Notes: generated by a model not told the origin, from the letters alone. 24,577 nucleotides of DNA from Parabacteroides timonensis (GCF_900128505.1 NZ_LT669941.1:3620807-3645383); one strand, 5' to 3'. Positions 14,434 to 22,298 are shown, counted from the stretch's first letter. Numbers and translations are program-made.

Positions 14434-15426
14434 ATGAAATACAGAAAACTCAGAAATTTGGATGTGTCGGCCATCGGCTATGGCTGCATGGGAATGAGTC
14501 ATGGATACGGGCCTGTACCCGAAAGAAAGGAAGCCGTCAGGCTGATACGGTATGCCTACGAGCAGGGATGCACGTTTTTCGACACGGCCGAAGGGTATGC
14601 TGCCGGTGACAATGAACTATTGGTAGGCGAAGCGGTACGTCCGTTCCGCGACCGCATCGTGGTCGCCACGAAATTCGGAGGTCCACGGGTAGAGGGAGAC
14701 AGACTGGTGCCGATTGAATACACTCCTGCTGAAATAAAGGCGCATTGCGAGGCATCCTTGAAACGGCTGGGTACGGATCATATCGACCTGTACTACCAGC
14801 ACCGGGTCAGCCGTCGGGTCACACCGGAAGAGGTGGCCGGTTGCATGGGGGATTTGATACGGGAAGGTAAGATACTGGCATGGGGACAATCCATGCCTTC
14901 CGTCGAAGAGATACGCCGCGCCCATGCCGTAACCCCTTTGTCTGCCGTACAGAGCGAATATTCCATCATGGAACGTTCGGTGGAGAAAGACGTTTTGCCT
15001 GTTTGCGAGGAACTGGGGATCGGTTTTGTTCCGTTCAGCCCGCTGGCAAGCGGCTTTCTGTCCGGTAAGATAGATGCCGGTACACGTTACGAGGGGGACG
15101 ACGTGCGTAGAGCGATTACCCGCTTCAGAGAGGATAACATTGCAGCCAACCAGCCATTGTTGGAACTGTTACGCCGGTTTGCAAAGGAGAAAGATGCCAC
15201 ACCTGCCCAGATATCGCTGGCTTGGATGCTTCACAAGAAAGGCTTTATCGCTCCTATCCCGGGCTCGCGCAAGGAGGAACGCATACGGGAAAACCTCCGT
15301 GCCGCAGAAGTTGTGCTCTCACCGGCAGAGTTCGCACAGATAGAACACGAGCTGGACAAAATCGAGATTCATGGCAACCGGACCGACGAGGATATCGTGT
15401 TCGGACTAAGAGGACAGTGTGACTAA
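14434..15426 (+). CDS. Aldo/keto reductase, large-type (AKR13-like)
   Basis: A 330-residue cytoplasmic reductase of a different AKR branch from the two DkgA-like paralogues here. It begins with the family signature YRKLRNLDVSAIGYGCMGMS. The catalytic tetrad is Asp50 and Tyr55 (FFDTAEGY), Lys80 (VVATKFGG) and His123 (YYQHR). The coenzyme-binding segment is IPGSRKEERIRENL near 272-285. Homologues often reduce aldehydes or quinone-like compounds with NADPH. I used ATG 14434; the promoter box at 14399-14406 rules out starts further upstream. It is the first gene of a four-gene unit; the next gene begins 6 bp after its stop. Confidence 0.92.
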   Translation: MKYRKLRNLDVSAIGYGCMGMSHGYGPVPERKEAVRLIRYAYEQGCTFFDTAEGYAAGDNELLVGEAVRPFRDRIVVATKFGGPRVEGDRLVPIEYTPAEIKAHCEASLKRLGTDHIDLYYQHRVSRRVTPEEVAGCMGDLIREGKILAWGQSMPSVEEIRRAHAVTPLSAVQSEYSIMERSVEKDVLPVCEELGIGFVPFSPLASGFLSGKIDAGTRYEGDDVRRAITRFREDNIAANQPLLELLRRFAKEKDATPAQISLAWMLHKKGFIAPIPGSRKEERIRENLRAAEVVLSPAEFAQIEHELDKIEIHGNRTDEDIVFGLRGQCD

Positions 15427-15432
15427 AATACT

Positions 15433-16185
15433 ATGGATAGGAGGATAACACGCCGGGAAGCCATCAAAAGAATGGGATCCGCAGCAGTCGGTTTAGGCTT
15501 AGGTGTCGGAGGTGTGAGAGCATTCGACATGTTGGATGACAAGGATGTAATTGGCAAAATGAAAGTATTGTTGGTCAACGGAAGTCCTCACAGGATGGGT
15601 TGTACCCATACGGCATTGGCTGAAGTGGAATCCGTATTGAAGGAAAATGACGTGAAAACCGATTACCTGTGGATTGGCAATAAGCCTGTTGCCGGATGTA
15701 TCGCATGTGGCGCTTGCCGGGAAAGCGGAAGATGTTTTGTCGGGGATCCGGTAAATGACCTTTTAGATAAGGTACAAGAGTATGACGGTTTTGTCTTTGG
15801 AGCACCGGTACATTTTTCCGCCCTTCCAGGTTCCATGACTTGTTTCATGAACAGGCTTTTTTATTGTTCGAGGGTGAACAAGGATTTTGAAGGAAAAATC
15901 GCGGCTTCGGTAACGAGCTGCCGCAGAGCCGGAAGCATTGCTGCTTTGGACCAGTTCAACCGTTATTTCGTTTATAGCGGAATGCCTGTCGTGCCCTCGC
16001 AATATTGGCCGATGGTATTCGGAAACGAGCCGGAAGAGGTATTGCAGGACAAGGAAGGCCTGCAAGTCATGAGAACACTGGGACGTAACATGCTATGGAT
16101 GCTGAAAAACAGAGAAGCCGGGGCAAAACTCGGTATCCTTTATCCGGAGCAAGAAAAGAGAGTTTCCACAAATTTTATACGCTAA
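15433..16185 (+). CDS. Tat-type iron-sulfur flavoprotein (NADPH-dependent FMN reductase / Isf-like)
   Basis: A 250-residue protein. The N-terminus has a twin-arginine motif TRREAIKRMG (Arg7-Arg8) followed by a glycine-rich hydrophobic stretch to about residue 30, which predicts Tat export. The mature part starts with the FMN-binding flavodoxin-like motif LLVNGSPHRMGCTHTA (about 46-61). It then has a compact cysteine cluster Cys89, Cys92, Cys95, Cys101 (CX2CX2CX5C), as in iron-sulfur flavoproteins, which bind a 4Fe-4S cluster. The later part, FGAPVHFSALPGSMTCFMNR, is typical of the family. It probably transfers electrons between a reductant and a small molecule. A Tat signal fits, since cofactor-loaded proteins use that route. 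The partner is unknown. Confidence 0.85.
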   Translation: MDRRITRREAIKRMGSAAVGLGLGVGGVRAFDMLDDKDVIGKMKVLLVNGSPHRMGCTHTALAEVESVLKENDVKTDYLWIGNKPVAGCIACGACRESGRCFVGDPVNDLLDKVQEYDGFVFGAPVHFSALPGSMTCFMNRLFYCSRVNKDFEGKIAASVTSCRRAGSIAALDQFNRYFVYSGMPVVPSQYWPMVFGNEPEEVLQDKEGLQVMRTLGRNMLWMLKNREAGAKLGILYPEQEKRVSTNFIR

Positions 16186-16189
16186 TCAA

Positions 16190-16207
16190 TGACTGTCGAA
16201 ACAGTCA
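16190..16207 (+). promoter_or_regulatory. Small intergenic RNA hairpin
   Basis: TGACTGT-CGAA-ACAGTCA forms a perfect 7-bp stem with a 4-nt loop, 4 bp after the stop of the flavoprotein gene. No T-tract follows, so it is not an intrinsic terminator. It may act in mRNA processing or stability, and it argues against the in-frame ATG at 16189 as the start of the next gene. Confidence 0.35.
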
Positions 16208-16221
16208 AAATTAACATGGAT

Positions 16222-17292
16222 ATGAAAAGAGAGCTTAATGTATGCTTCAGGAAAAGATGGCTTGCCATCGCCCTTTCCGCATGGAGCGTTTCAGGTATGG
16301 CACAGAACTATGGAGTAAACAGAGTTTTCGAGCCTTTAACCATTGCCGGTCAAGGTAGCTTTACCGCCGGAGGTGTCGTCATGAAAGACAGTTTGGGAAG
16401 AACCTTTCATGGAGACCACGCATACGTGTTCTATCAGATTCCAGTAAACGCACACCGTTATCCGCTGGTGTTCGTTCATGGTATAGGACAATCGGGAAAG
16501 ACATGGGAAACCACACCCGACGGACGCGAGGGATTCCAGACGATGTTCCTGCGCCGGGGATTCGGCACCTATCTCGTGGATCAGCCGAGAAGAGGACGTG
16601 CAGGGCGCAGCACGCTACCGACACAGACCACGCCGGTCATGGACGAGCAGATGCGTTTCGACCGTTTCCGTCTCGGTATTTACCCGGATTATTTCGAGGG
16701 TGTCCAGTTCAAGCAGGGTCGCGCTGTTCTGGATGCCTATTTTAGGCAAATGACATCGGACACGGGACCGTTGGATTTCGACGTGGTGTCGTCCGGCCTT
16801 GCTGCCGTTGCGGACAGCGTGGGCGGCTGCATATTCGTCACCCATTCGCAGGGAGGGCCGATGGGATGGGCTACCGCATTGAAGACATCGAACATCAGGG
16901 CTTTCGTGTCGTATGAACCGGGCGGACGTTTCCCGTTTCCTGCCGGCGAGTTGCCCGAGGACGAACGGTTGAAAGAGGGGAATACGGAAGTGACGACCAT
17001 CACGACCGAGGAGTTCATGGCCTATACCCGTATGCCCATCGTCATTTACTACGGTGACAATATTCCCGACCATCAGGTAGAGAACAACGAGCAAAACACA
17101 TGGAGGCTACGCCTCTTTCTGGCACGTCAATGGGCGGAATGCGTGAACCGCCACGGCGGGGATGCCACTGTCGTACACTTGCCCGAAGCCGGATTGTACG
17201 GCAACACCCATTTCCCCTTCTCCGACTTGAACAACGAGCAAGTGGCAGACCTGCTTTCCCGGTGGTTGCATGAAAAGAATTTGGACAAATAA
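16222..17292 (+). CDS. Secreted alpha/beta hydrolase (esterase-like)
   Basis: A 356-residue protein from ATG 16222. The first 28 residues form a signal peptide: KRELNVCFRKR, the hydrophobic WLAIALSAW, and a likely cleavage after GMAQ. The hydrolase fold shows the oxyanion-loop motif FVHGIGQSG at 84-92. The nucleophile elbow THSQGG has Ser209 and is preceded by His instead of the usual Gly. A probable acid is Glu232 in SYEPGG, and the catalytic histidine lies in NTHFPFSD near 332. Substrates are probably esters or lactones in the periplasm, though the sequence does not tell. ATG 16189 and 16216 are alternative starts; both lie in or just after a hairpin. The next gene starts 14 bp after the stop. 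Confidence 0.87.
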   Translation: MKRELNVCFRKRWLAIALSAWSVSGMAQNYGVNRVFEPLTIAGQGSFTAGGVVMKDSLGRTFHGDHAYVFYQIPVNAHRYPLVFVHGIGQSGKTWETTPDGREGFQTMFLRRGFGTYLVDQPRRGRAGRSTLPTQTTPVMDEQMRFDRFRLGIYPDYFEGVQFKQGRAVLDAYFRQMTSDTGPLDFDVVSSGLAAVADSVGGCIFVTHSQGGPMGWATALKTSNIRAFVSYEPGGRFPFPAGELPEDERLKEGNTEVTTITTEEFMAYTRMPIVIYYGDNIPDHQVENNEQNTWRLRLFLARQWAECVNRHGGDATVVHLPEAGLYGNTHFPFSDLNNEQVADLLSRWLHEKNLDK

Positions 17293-17306
17293 AATCAGAT
17301 ACTGAA

Positions 17307-18275
17307 ATGGATAGAAGAGATTTCATAAAACAGTCATTGCTGGCGACAGGCAGCATGATGGCGGCCGGGGCATTCGGAATGAATGCGTTCGGGCAGAAAG
17401 AACCGGATACGGCAAAGGTTACAATGGATTTTGTAACATTGAATAACGGTGTCAGAATGCCGATTTTAGGGTATGGAACACTAAGGCTTACCACGGAACA
17501 ATGTGCCGGTTGTGTCGCGGAAGCCATACATAAAGGCTGGAGACTGATCGACACGGCCAAGAATTACATGAATGAAACAGAAGTCGGTAAGGGCATCCGC
17601 CAAAGCGGCATTCCCCGAGAGGAGCTTTTCATCACATCCAAACTTTGGATAGAGGATTACGGATATGAGCAGGCCAAGGCTGCTTTTCAAAAATCACTTG
17701 ACCGCTTGGGGCTCGACTATCTTGACCTTTATCTGCTGCACCAGCCTTTCGGCGATGTGTACGGTGCATGGCGGGCGTTGGAAGAACTTTATGAAGCCGG
17801 AAAGATCCGGGCGATAGGCGTCAGCAACTTTCATCCCGACCGGATTGCGGACTTTGCTTTTGTCGGTAAGATAAAGCCTGCGGTCAACCAGATAGAGTTC
17901 AGCCCTTATTTCCAGCGTTGGGATGACAAACGGACGGATGACGAATACGGGGTACAGGTAGAGTCATGGGGACCATTGGTATCCGGGGCGCATCCGGAAG
18001 TGCTTACCGAACCTGTCCTTGTTGAAATCGGTAAGAAATACGGGAAAACTCCTGCCCAGATTATCTTGCGCTGGCTGACCCAACAAGGGGTTGTCACCGT
18101 GTGCAAAACCCAGCGTCCCGAACGGATGGAAGAAAATATCCGCATATTCGATTTCAAACTATCGGTAGACGATATATCGCGGATTGCGAAACTCGATAAG
18201 AAACACACCATGTTCAAAGACCATCGTTCACCGGAAGATGTACGGTGGTTTCATACAGAAGCTACGAGAAGATAG
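17307..18275 (+). CDS. Aldo/keto reductase with twin-arginine signal
   Basis: A 322-residue protein. It begins MDRRDFIKQS, an RRxFIK twin-arginine motif, then LLATGSMMAAGAFGMNAFG, so export by Tat is predicted. From about residue 41 it is a complete DkgA-type aldo/keto reductase with Asp82 and Tyr87 (LIDTAKNY), Lys112 (TSKLW) and His145 (LLHQPF). The paralogue at 12371-13234 starts at the equivalent of residue 41 without a signal. AKRs normally use cytoplasmic NADPH, so an exported member needs either a bound cofactor or another electron donor. Genomes of this group also carry Tat-tagged oxidoreductases of the Gfo/Idh type, so the tag itself is not unknown. It is the last gene of its unit. 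Confidence 0.9.
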   Translation: MDRRDFIKQSLLATGSMMAAGAFGMNAFGQKEPDTAKVTMDFVTLNNGVRMPILGYGTLRLTTEQCAGCVAEAIHKGWRLIDTAKNYMNETEVGKGIRQSGIPREELFITSKLWIEDYGYEQAKAAFQKSLDRLGLDYLDLYLLHQPFGDVYGAWRALEELYEAGKIRAIGVSNFHPDRIADFAFVGKIKPAVNQIEFSPYFQRWDDKRTDDEYGVQVESWGPLVSGAHPEVLTEPVLVEIGKKYGKTPAQIILRWLTQQGVVTVCKTQRPERMEENIRIFDFKLSVDDISRIAKLDKKHTMFKDHRSPEDVRWFHTEATRR

Positions 18276-18313
18276 AGCAAGCACAACTGACGACCGCAAA
18301 GACTTGTCATGGT

Positions 18314-18361
18314 CTATACCGTAGAAATTGGTATAGGAAACAGAGTTTTGCGTTTAAGCCG
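18314..18361 (+). promoter_or_regulatory. Duplicated regulatory block, copy 1 (upstream of the lipoprotein-flavodoxin operon)
   Basis: 18324-18361 is identical over 38 bp to 23638-23675. Just upstream, CTATACC (18314-18320) pairs with GGTATAG (18330-18336) as a 7-bp inverted repeat; copy 2 has the same arms with a spacer 4 bp longer. The block holds the GAAATTGGTA half-site seen in the AraC divergent region. It begins 54 bp before a TACCTTTG promoter box in both copies. Confidence 0.65.
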
Positions 18362-18377
18362 GGGCTATGAAGCACGC

Positions 18378-18385
18378 TACCTTTG
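18378..18385 (+). promoter_or_regulatory. -7 box of the lipoprotein-flavodoxin operon
   Basis: TACCTTTG is a full match to TAnnTTTG, at the same distance from the repeated block as at 23692-23699. The leader to ATG 18449 would be about 57 nt. Confidence 0.55.
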
Positions 18386-18448
18386 CAGCAAAGAAAAGAA
18401 AGAGCGAAAGATTCGCAATAAACCATAGTATAAATAATAAAAAGTCAA

Positions 18449-19381
18449 ATGATTATGAAGTATTTAGCTGCAATGATGATGGCGATGTGCATGACATTCT
18501 CGCTGTCGGCTTGTGAAACGAGCAACACCGAAAATGAACCGGTAATACCGGAAACACCTCAAAATCCCGATACTCCGGGAGAAGACGACAATGACAACAA
18601 CGGTTCCGGAGAAAGAACCGCTGTTACGCTGACTGTCGGCGAAACGGTACTCGAAGGCTATTTGAACGACAACCGGAGTGCCCGTGACCTGATTTCCCGT
18701 CTACCCGTGACGGTAAGCCTTAACCGTGGTGCCCATGACTATTGTGGAGACATCACTCCCGCATTGGCATACGACGAGGGAGACGTACAGAACGGATGGA
18801 AAAACGGCGACCTTGCCTTTTGGACTGCGGGAAATGATTTCGTGATATTTCACAGCGATGAAGAAAACTCTTCTTCCACTGGTAACATTGTCAATATCGG
18901 AGCGGTGACAAGCGATTTGGAAACGGTACGTTCACTCGGACAGAATATTAACGTGACAATCGCCAGAGCCGGAAACGACAATGAAGGCGGTGCTGACGAT
19001 GACAACAATTCAAATGAAGATAACGATATGGTAACGAAAATGAGAATCACAGTGAACGGCCGGACACTGACCGCCACGCTGGAAGACAATGCCACGACAC
19101 GCGCCATTGCCGGGCGGTTGCCCATGACCCTCCCGATGATGAACCTTTACGGGCGTGAGATGTGCTACCGTTTCCCCGAAGCCCTGCCTACGGACAATGC
19201 CCGCACACGCGGTTACGAGGTCGGTGAAATCGTTTATTACCCGCCCATGCACAGTTTTGTAATCATGTACCGTCAGAACGGCGAGCGTTTCCAGATGCAA
19301 TCCATCGGTCGTATCGATTCGGGAGTGGAGGTGTTCAACGGTATAGGTGATGTGGAAGTACGGTTTGAAAAAGCGGAATGA
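18449..19381 (+). CDS. Lipoprotein with two cyclophilin-like domains
   Basis: A 310-residue predicted lipoprotein. The signal runs to the lipobox LSAC with Cys22; an in-frame ATG at 18455 is an alternative start. After a Pro/Asp-rich spacer (about 25-56) two similar domains follow, at about 57-173 and 197-308, joined by an acidic D/N/E linker. Each has the order of the cyclophilin-like (TM1367-type) fold: a TLTVGETVLEGYL or ITVNGRTLTATL strand pair, then AxDLISRLP or TRAIAGRLP, then a GDLAFW or GEIVYY strand, and an IG segment near the end. The family has no known isomerase activity. Single-domain members often sit beside flavodoxin and AKR genes, as here. Its stop overlaps the flavodoxin start by 4 bp. 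Confidence 0.85.
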   Translation: MIMKYLAAMMMAMCMTFSLSACETSNTENEPVIPETPQNPDTPGEDDNDNNGSGERTAVTLTVGETVLEGYLNDNRSARDLISRLPVTVSLNRGAHDYCGDITPALAYDEGDVQNGWKNGDLAFWTAGNDFVIFHSDEENSSSTGNIVNIGAVTSDLETVRSLGQNINVTIARAGNDNEGGADDDNNSNEDNDMVTKMRITVNGRTLTATLEDNATTRAIAGRLPMTLPMMNLYGREMCYRFPEALPTDNARTRGYEVGEIVYYPPMHSFVIMYRQNGERFQMQSIGRIDSGVEVFNGIGDVEVRFEKAE

Positions 19382-20097
19382 ATATGAAGAAACGGATTAT
19401 TTTACTGACAATGCTTATGGCGGCTTTTGTAATGTCATTCGCCACTTCCTGTGGGAAAGACGATACAGATGCACCGCAGCAGGAACAACCGGATGCTCCG
19501 GATGATTCCGATAATTCAGACAACTCAGACAACTCTGACGAGCCGGAAGAGCCGGAAGAGCCTGACACGCCTTCCACGGGCAACGGAAAGGTACTGGTGG
19601 CCTATTTTTCACGTGCCAACCATGTACCTGACGGTACGGATGCCGTGTCGGGAGCCACGAACAAGGCACGCAACACGCAGACCGTGGCAATGGAACTTGC
19701 CGGGCTGACAGGTGGAGACCTCTTCGAGATTATCCCCGAACGTGACTATCCCGTATCGCACACCGAATGTTCGCAAATTGCCTTGCAGGAGTTCGAAGCC
19801 GATGCCCGTCCTGTACTGACAACCCATGTGGAGAATATGGAAGATTATGATGTCATTTACATAGGGTTCCCTATTTGGAGGTATTGCGAACCGATGGCTA
19901 TCCGCACCTTTCTCGAAGAGTATGATTTTGCAGGCAAAACCATCCGTCCGTTCTGCACCAGCATGGCGGTCAGCATCAACGACGCGCAGGCAAATATTGC
20001 CCGCCTCTGTCCGGATGCCACGGTGGAAGACGGCCTGAGAATATCATACAATATTCCAAACAACATCGAAGAGATACTCTCCGAATGGATTAAGTAA
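19378..20097 (+). CDS. Flavodoxin-domain lipoprotein
   Basis: A 239-residue protein. The N-terminal signal MNMKKRIILLTMLMAAFVMS leads to a lipobox FATSC with Cys25, so the protein is probably membrane-anchored. A linker of Asp, Asn, Ser, Glu and Pro (about 26-68) contains repeated DNS and EEP units; it resembles the surface-export spacers of Bacteroidetes lipoproteins. From about 70 a flavodoxin_4-type domain starts with KVLVAYFSRANHV, then NTQTVAMELA, GGDLFEI, the core YIGFPIWRY and the FMN-site region PFCTSM. The phosphate loop is not the classical TxTGxT; it is interrupted by an insert between SRANHV and ARNTQT. The ATG overlaps the stop of the preceding lipoprotein gene (ATGA), so the two are coupled. 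Confidence 0.88.
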   Translation: MNMKKRIILLTMLMAAFVMSFATSCGKDDTDAPQQEQPDAPDDSDNSDNSDNSDEPEEPEEPDTPSTGNGKVLVAYFSRANHVPDGTDAVSGATNKARNTQTVAMELAGLTGGDLFEIIPERDYPVSHTECSQIALQEFEADARPVLTTHVENMEDYDVIYIGFPIWRYCEPMAIRTFLEEYDFAGKTIRPFCTSMAVSINDAQANIARLCPDATVEDGLRISYNIPNNIEEILSEWIK

Positions 20098-20136
20098 TAA
20101 ACCATCCAACTCATTCAACAACAAAGAAACAGCAGT

Positions 20137-21288
20137 ATGAAACTAAAGGAACAACTATTAGGAATCGCGGTGTCTGCCATGCTTGGCATAGGTGGCATCG
20201 CACAAGCAGAGGCACAGGAAATGGAAAATGACAAGAATTTATTAAGTAGAAGACAGCAGGCAATCGTCCCCATTGCCGCATTGACAGCCAAAGGCGATAC
20301 GGCTCATCTGAAAACGGTACTGTCCGAAGGGCTGGAGTCCGGGCTTACCGTCAGTGAAATCAAGGAGGTTATGACCCACCTCTACGCTTACACCGGCTTC
20401 CCACGCAGTCTGAACGCTCTTACTACCTTTATGAAAGTGCTTGACGAGCGGAAGGCTAAAAACATCAACGATGTGGAAGGTAAAGACGCCTCCCCGTTAC
20501 CAACAGATAAAACTTCGTTGGAGTTGGGCACAGAGGTGCAGACCCGTCTTTCGGGCAGACCGGTGCAGGGTGGCGTGATGGCATTCGCCCCGGCAGTGGA
20601 CTATTTCCTCAAAGCCCACCTGTTCGGCGACCTTTTCGGACGGGACAATCTGGCGGAGTCCGACCGTGAGTTGGCAACCCTCTCGGCACTGGCATCGCTC
20701 GAAGGTGCGGAAGGACAGTTCCGTTCGCATGTGCGCTATGCCACGAATGCAGGCGTGACCTCCGGACAGCTTTGGCAGATTTCCCATATTCTGAAAGACA
20801 AGGTGGGCGCACGCGAGGCATGGCGTGCCAATCAGGTGCTGAGTGCCATTTATGAGCGCAAATATCCCATGCCCGAACCCATAACGGACGTGTTTCCTCG
20901 CGGCAAGGTATCGACTTTCAATTATTTCACCGGCGATGTCTATAACCAACGGCTCGTGTCGCCCGATGCGGAAACTCCCTGTCAGGCAAGCAACGTGACA
21001 TTCAGTGCCGGAGCGCGTACCCGTTGGCACATCCACAGCGGCACGCAGATATTGCTTTGCACGGCAGGACGCGGTTGGTATCAGGAGAAAGGGAAGTCTG
21101 CACAGGCGTTGAAAGCCGGGGATGCCGTGAACATCCGTCCGGGTGTGGAGCATTGGCACGGCGCAGCCTACGACAGCGAGTTCAGCCATGTTTCCGTTAT
21201 CCCAAATCCTAAAGACAACAAGGATACGTGGCTCGAAGCCGTCAGCGAGGAGGAATATATCAAGGTGAACAGTACGACAGTGAAATAA
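20137..21288 (+). CDS. Secreted carboxymuconolactone decarboxylase-like protein fused to a cupin
   Basis: A 383-residue protein. The signal peptide covers about 1-27 (hydrophobic LLGIAVSAMLGIGGIA, cleavage near AEAQ). Two CMD/AhpD-fold segments follow at about 35-110 (EIKEVMTHLYAYTGFPRSLN) and 150-240 (RELATLSALASLEGAEGQF). Neither has the CxxC of AhpD peroxidases, so thiol peroxidase activity is not expected. A cupin lies at about 258-370 with metal-binding residues His298 and His300 (RWHIHSG), Gln304 and His339/His341 (EHWH). CMD-cupin fusions occur in clusters with AKRs and hydrolases; their reaction is not established, although lactone or quinone chemistry is possible. The gene follows the flavodoxin after 39 bp. 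Its signal peptide is strongly similar to that of the next gene. Confidence 0.88.
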   Translation: MKLKEQLLGIAVSAMLGIGGIAQAEAQEMENDKNLLSRRQQAIVPIAALTAKGDTAHLKTVLSEGLESGLTVSEIKEVMTHLYAYTGFPRSLNALTTFMKVLDERKAKNINDVEGKDASPLPTDKTSLELGTEVQTRLSGRPVQGGVMAFAPAVDYFLKAHLFGDLFGRDNLAESDRELATLSALASLEGAEGQFRSHVRYATNAGVTSGQLWQISHILKDKVGAREAWRANQVLSAIYERKYPMPEPITDVFPRGKVSTFNYFTGDVYNQRLVSPDAETPCQASNVTFSAGARTRWHIHSGTQILLCTAGRGWYQEKGKSAQALKAGDAVNIRPGVEHWHGAAYDSEFSHVSVIPNPKDNKDTWLEAVSEEEYIKVNSTTVK

Positions 21289-21289
21289 T

Positions 21290-22294
21290 ATGAATATCAA
21301 AACGAGGATTATAGGAATAGCGATTTCTGCCATATTCTGTATAGGCGGCATCGCACAAACAGAAGCTCAAGTCATGAAAAAAGAAGTAACATTCAACAAC
21401 TGGGGCAACAGCATGGCGGGATGCCTGCATCTGCCCGATGATTTTGACGAAACGAAGAAATATGCCGCACTCGTTATATGCCATCCCGGTGGCGGCGTGA
21501 AGGAACAAACCTCTGCGCTCTATGCCGAGGGCATGGCAAAGGCTGGGTTCATCGCCTTGACGATGGATGCATCACATCAGGGTGAGAGCGGGGGTGAGCC
21601 GCGCTTGTGGGATAACCCATACGAACGGAGCGAGGACGTGAAATGCGGGGTGGACTACCTTACCACGTTACCCTACGTGGACCGCGAACGCATTGCCGCC
21701 ATCGGTTCTTGTGCCGGAGCGGGCTATGCCATCTTCGCCACGCTGACCGACCGCCGCATCAAGGCGGTGTGCGGCATCTGCTGCACCAATCCCGGAGCCA
21801 CCACCCGCCAAGGTTGGGACGGTAAGCGGAGCATCGAAGAGGTGAAACGCCGTCTGGACGAGATTGCCGCACAGCGTACCGCCGAAGCGAACGGCGCAGA
21901 GCCACGCTATGCTCATTACGTGCCGGAGGCAGATGAAATCAATGAAAGCACACCGCCCGATATGGTGGAGGCGAATGACTACTACCGTAACCCCGCCCGC
22001 GCCCTGCATCCCAATTCACCCAACAAGTTCCGTTTCATCGGCATGGCGAACCGTATCACGTTCGATGCCTATGAGTTTATCCCCGAACTGCTTGACCGTC
22101 CGTTGCTGGTCGTGGCGGGAAGCAAGGCAGGATCGCTGTGGCAAAGCAAGCGTGCCGTGGAACTGTCGAACGGTCCGAAGGAGCTGTACGTAATAGATGG
22201 TGCCGGACACTTCGACCTCTACGACAATCCGAAGTACATCGGCATGGCAGTCGGCAAAATGGCGGAGTTCTTCAATCATTCATTAAACCGATGA
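21290..22294 (+). CDS. Secreted alpha/beta hydrolase of the YcjY/dienelactone-hydrolase-like type
   Basis: A 334-residue protein. The signal peptide (about 1-27, IIGIAISAIFCIGGIAQTEAQ) copies that of the preceding gene closely. The hydrolase fold has ALVICHPGGGV at about 60-70, the conserved DASHQGESGG at 93-102 and the nucleophile elbow IGSCAGAGYA, with Cys141 where most esterases have serine. The histidine is His307 in DGAGHFDLYD. Dienelactone hydrolases use a cysteine nucleophile, so activity is likely and the substrate may be a lactone or activated ester. The gene starts 1 bp after the preceding stop and is followed after 4 bp by the next. It differs in sequence from the secreted hydrolase at 16222-17292, so the two are not recent copies. 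Confidence 0.88.
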   Translation: MNIKTRIIGIAISAIFCIGGIAQTEAQVMKKEVTFNNWGNSMAGCLHLPDDFDETKKYAALVICHPGGGVKEQTSALYAEGMAKAGFIALTMDASHQGESGGEPRLWDNPYERSEDVKCGVDYLTTLPYVDRERIAAIGSCAGAGYAIFATLTDRRIKAVCGICCTNPGATTRQGWDGKRSIEEVKRRLDEIAAQRTAEANGAEPRYAHYVPEADEINESTPPDMVEANDYYRNPARALHPNSPNKFRFIGMANRITFDAYEFIPELLDRPLLVVAGSKAGSLWQSKRAVELSNGPKELYVIDGAGHFDLYDNPKYIGMAVGKMAEFFNHSLNR

Positions 22295-22298
22295 TGCC

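Noticed and set aside
18276..18313. Possible terminator after the Tat-type AKR gene
   Set aside because: Only a weak AGAC/GTCT pairing is present and no T-tract. Nothing convincing is seen there.
19510..19570. Short tandem DNA repeats in the flavodoxin lipoprotein gene (DNS and EEP codons), considered as a CRISPR or phase-variable repeat
   Set aside because: The units are imperfect, in frame and a few codons long, and they fit a low-complexity lipoprotein spacer. There are no spacers or cas genes.
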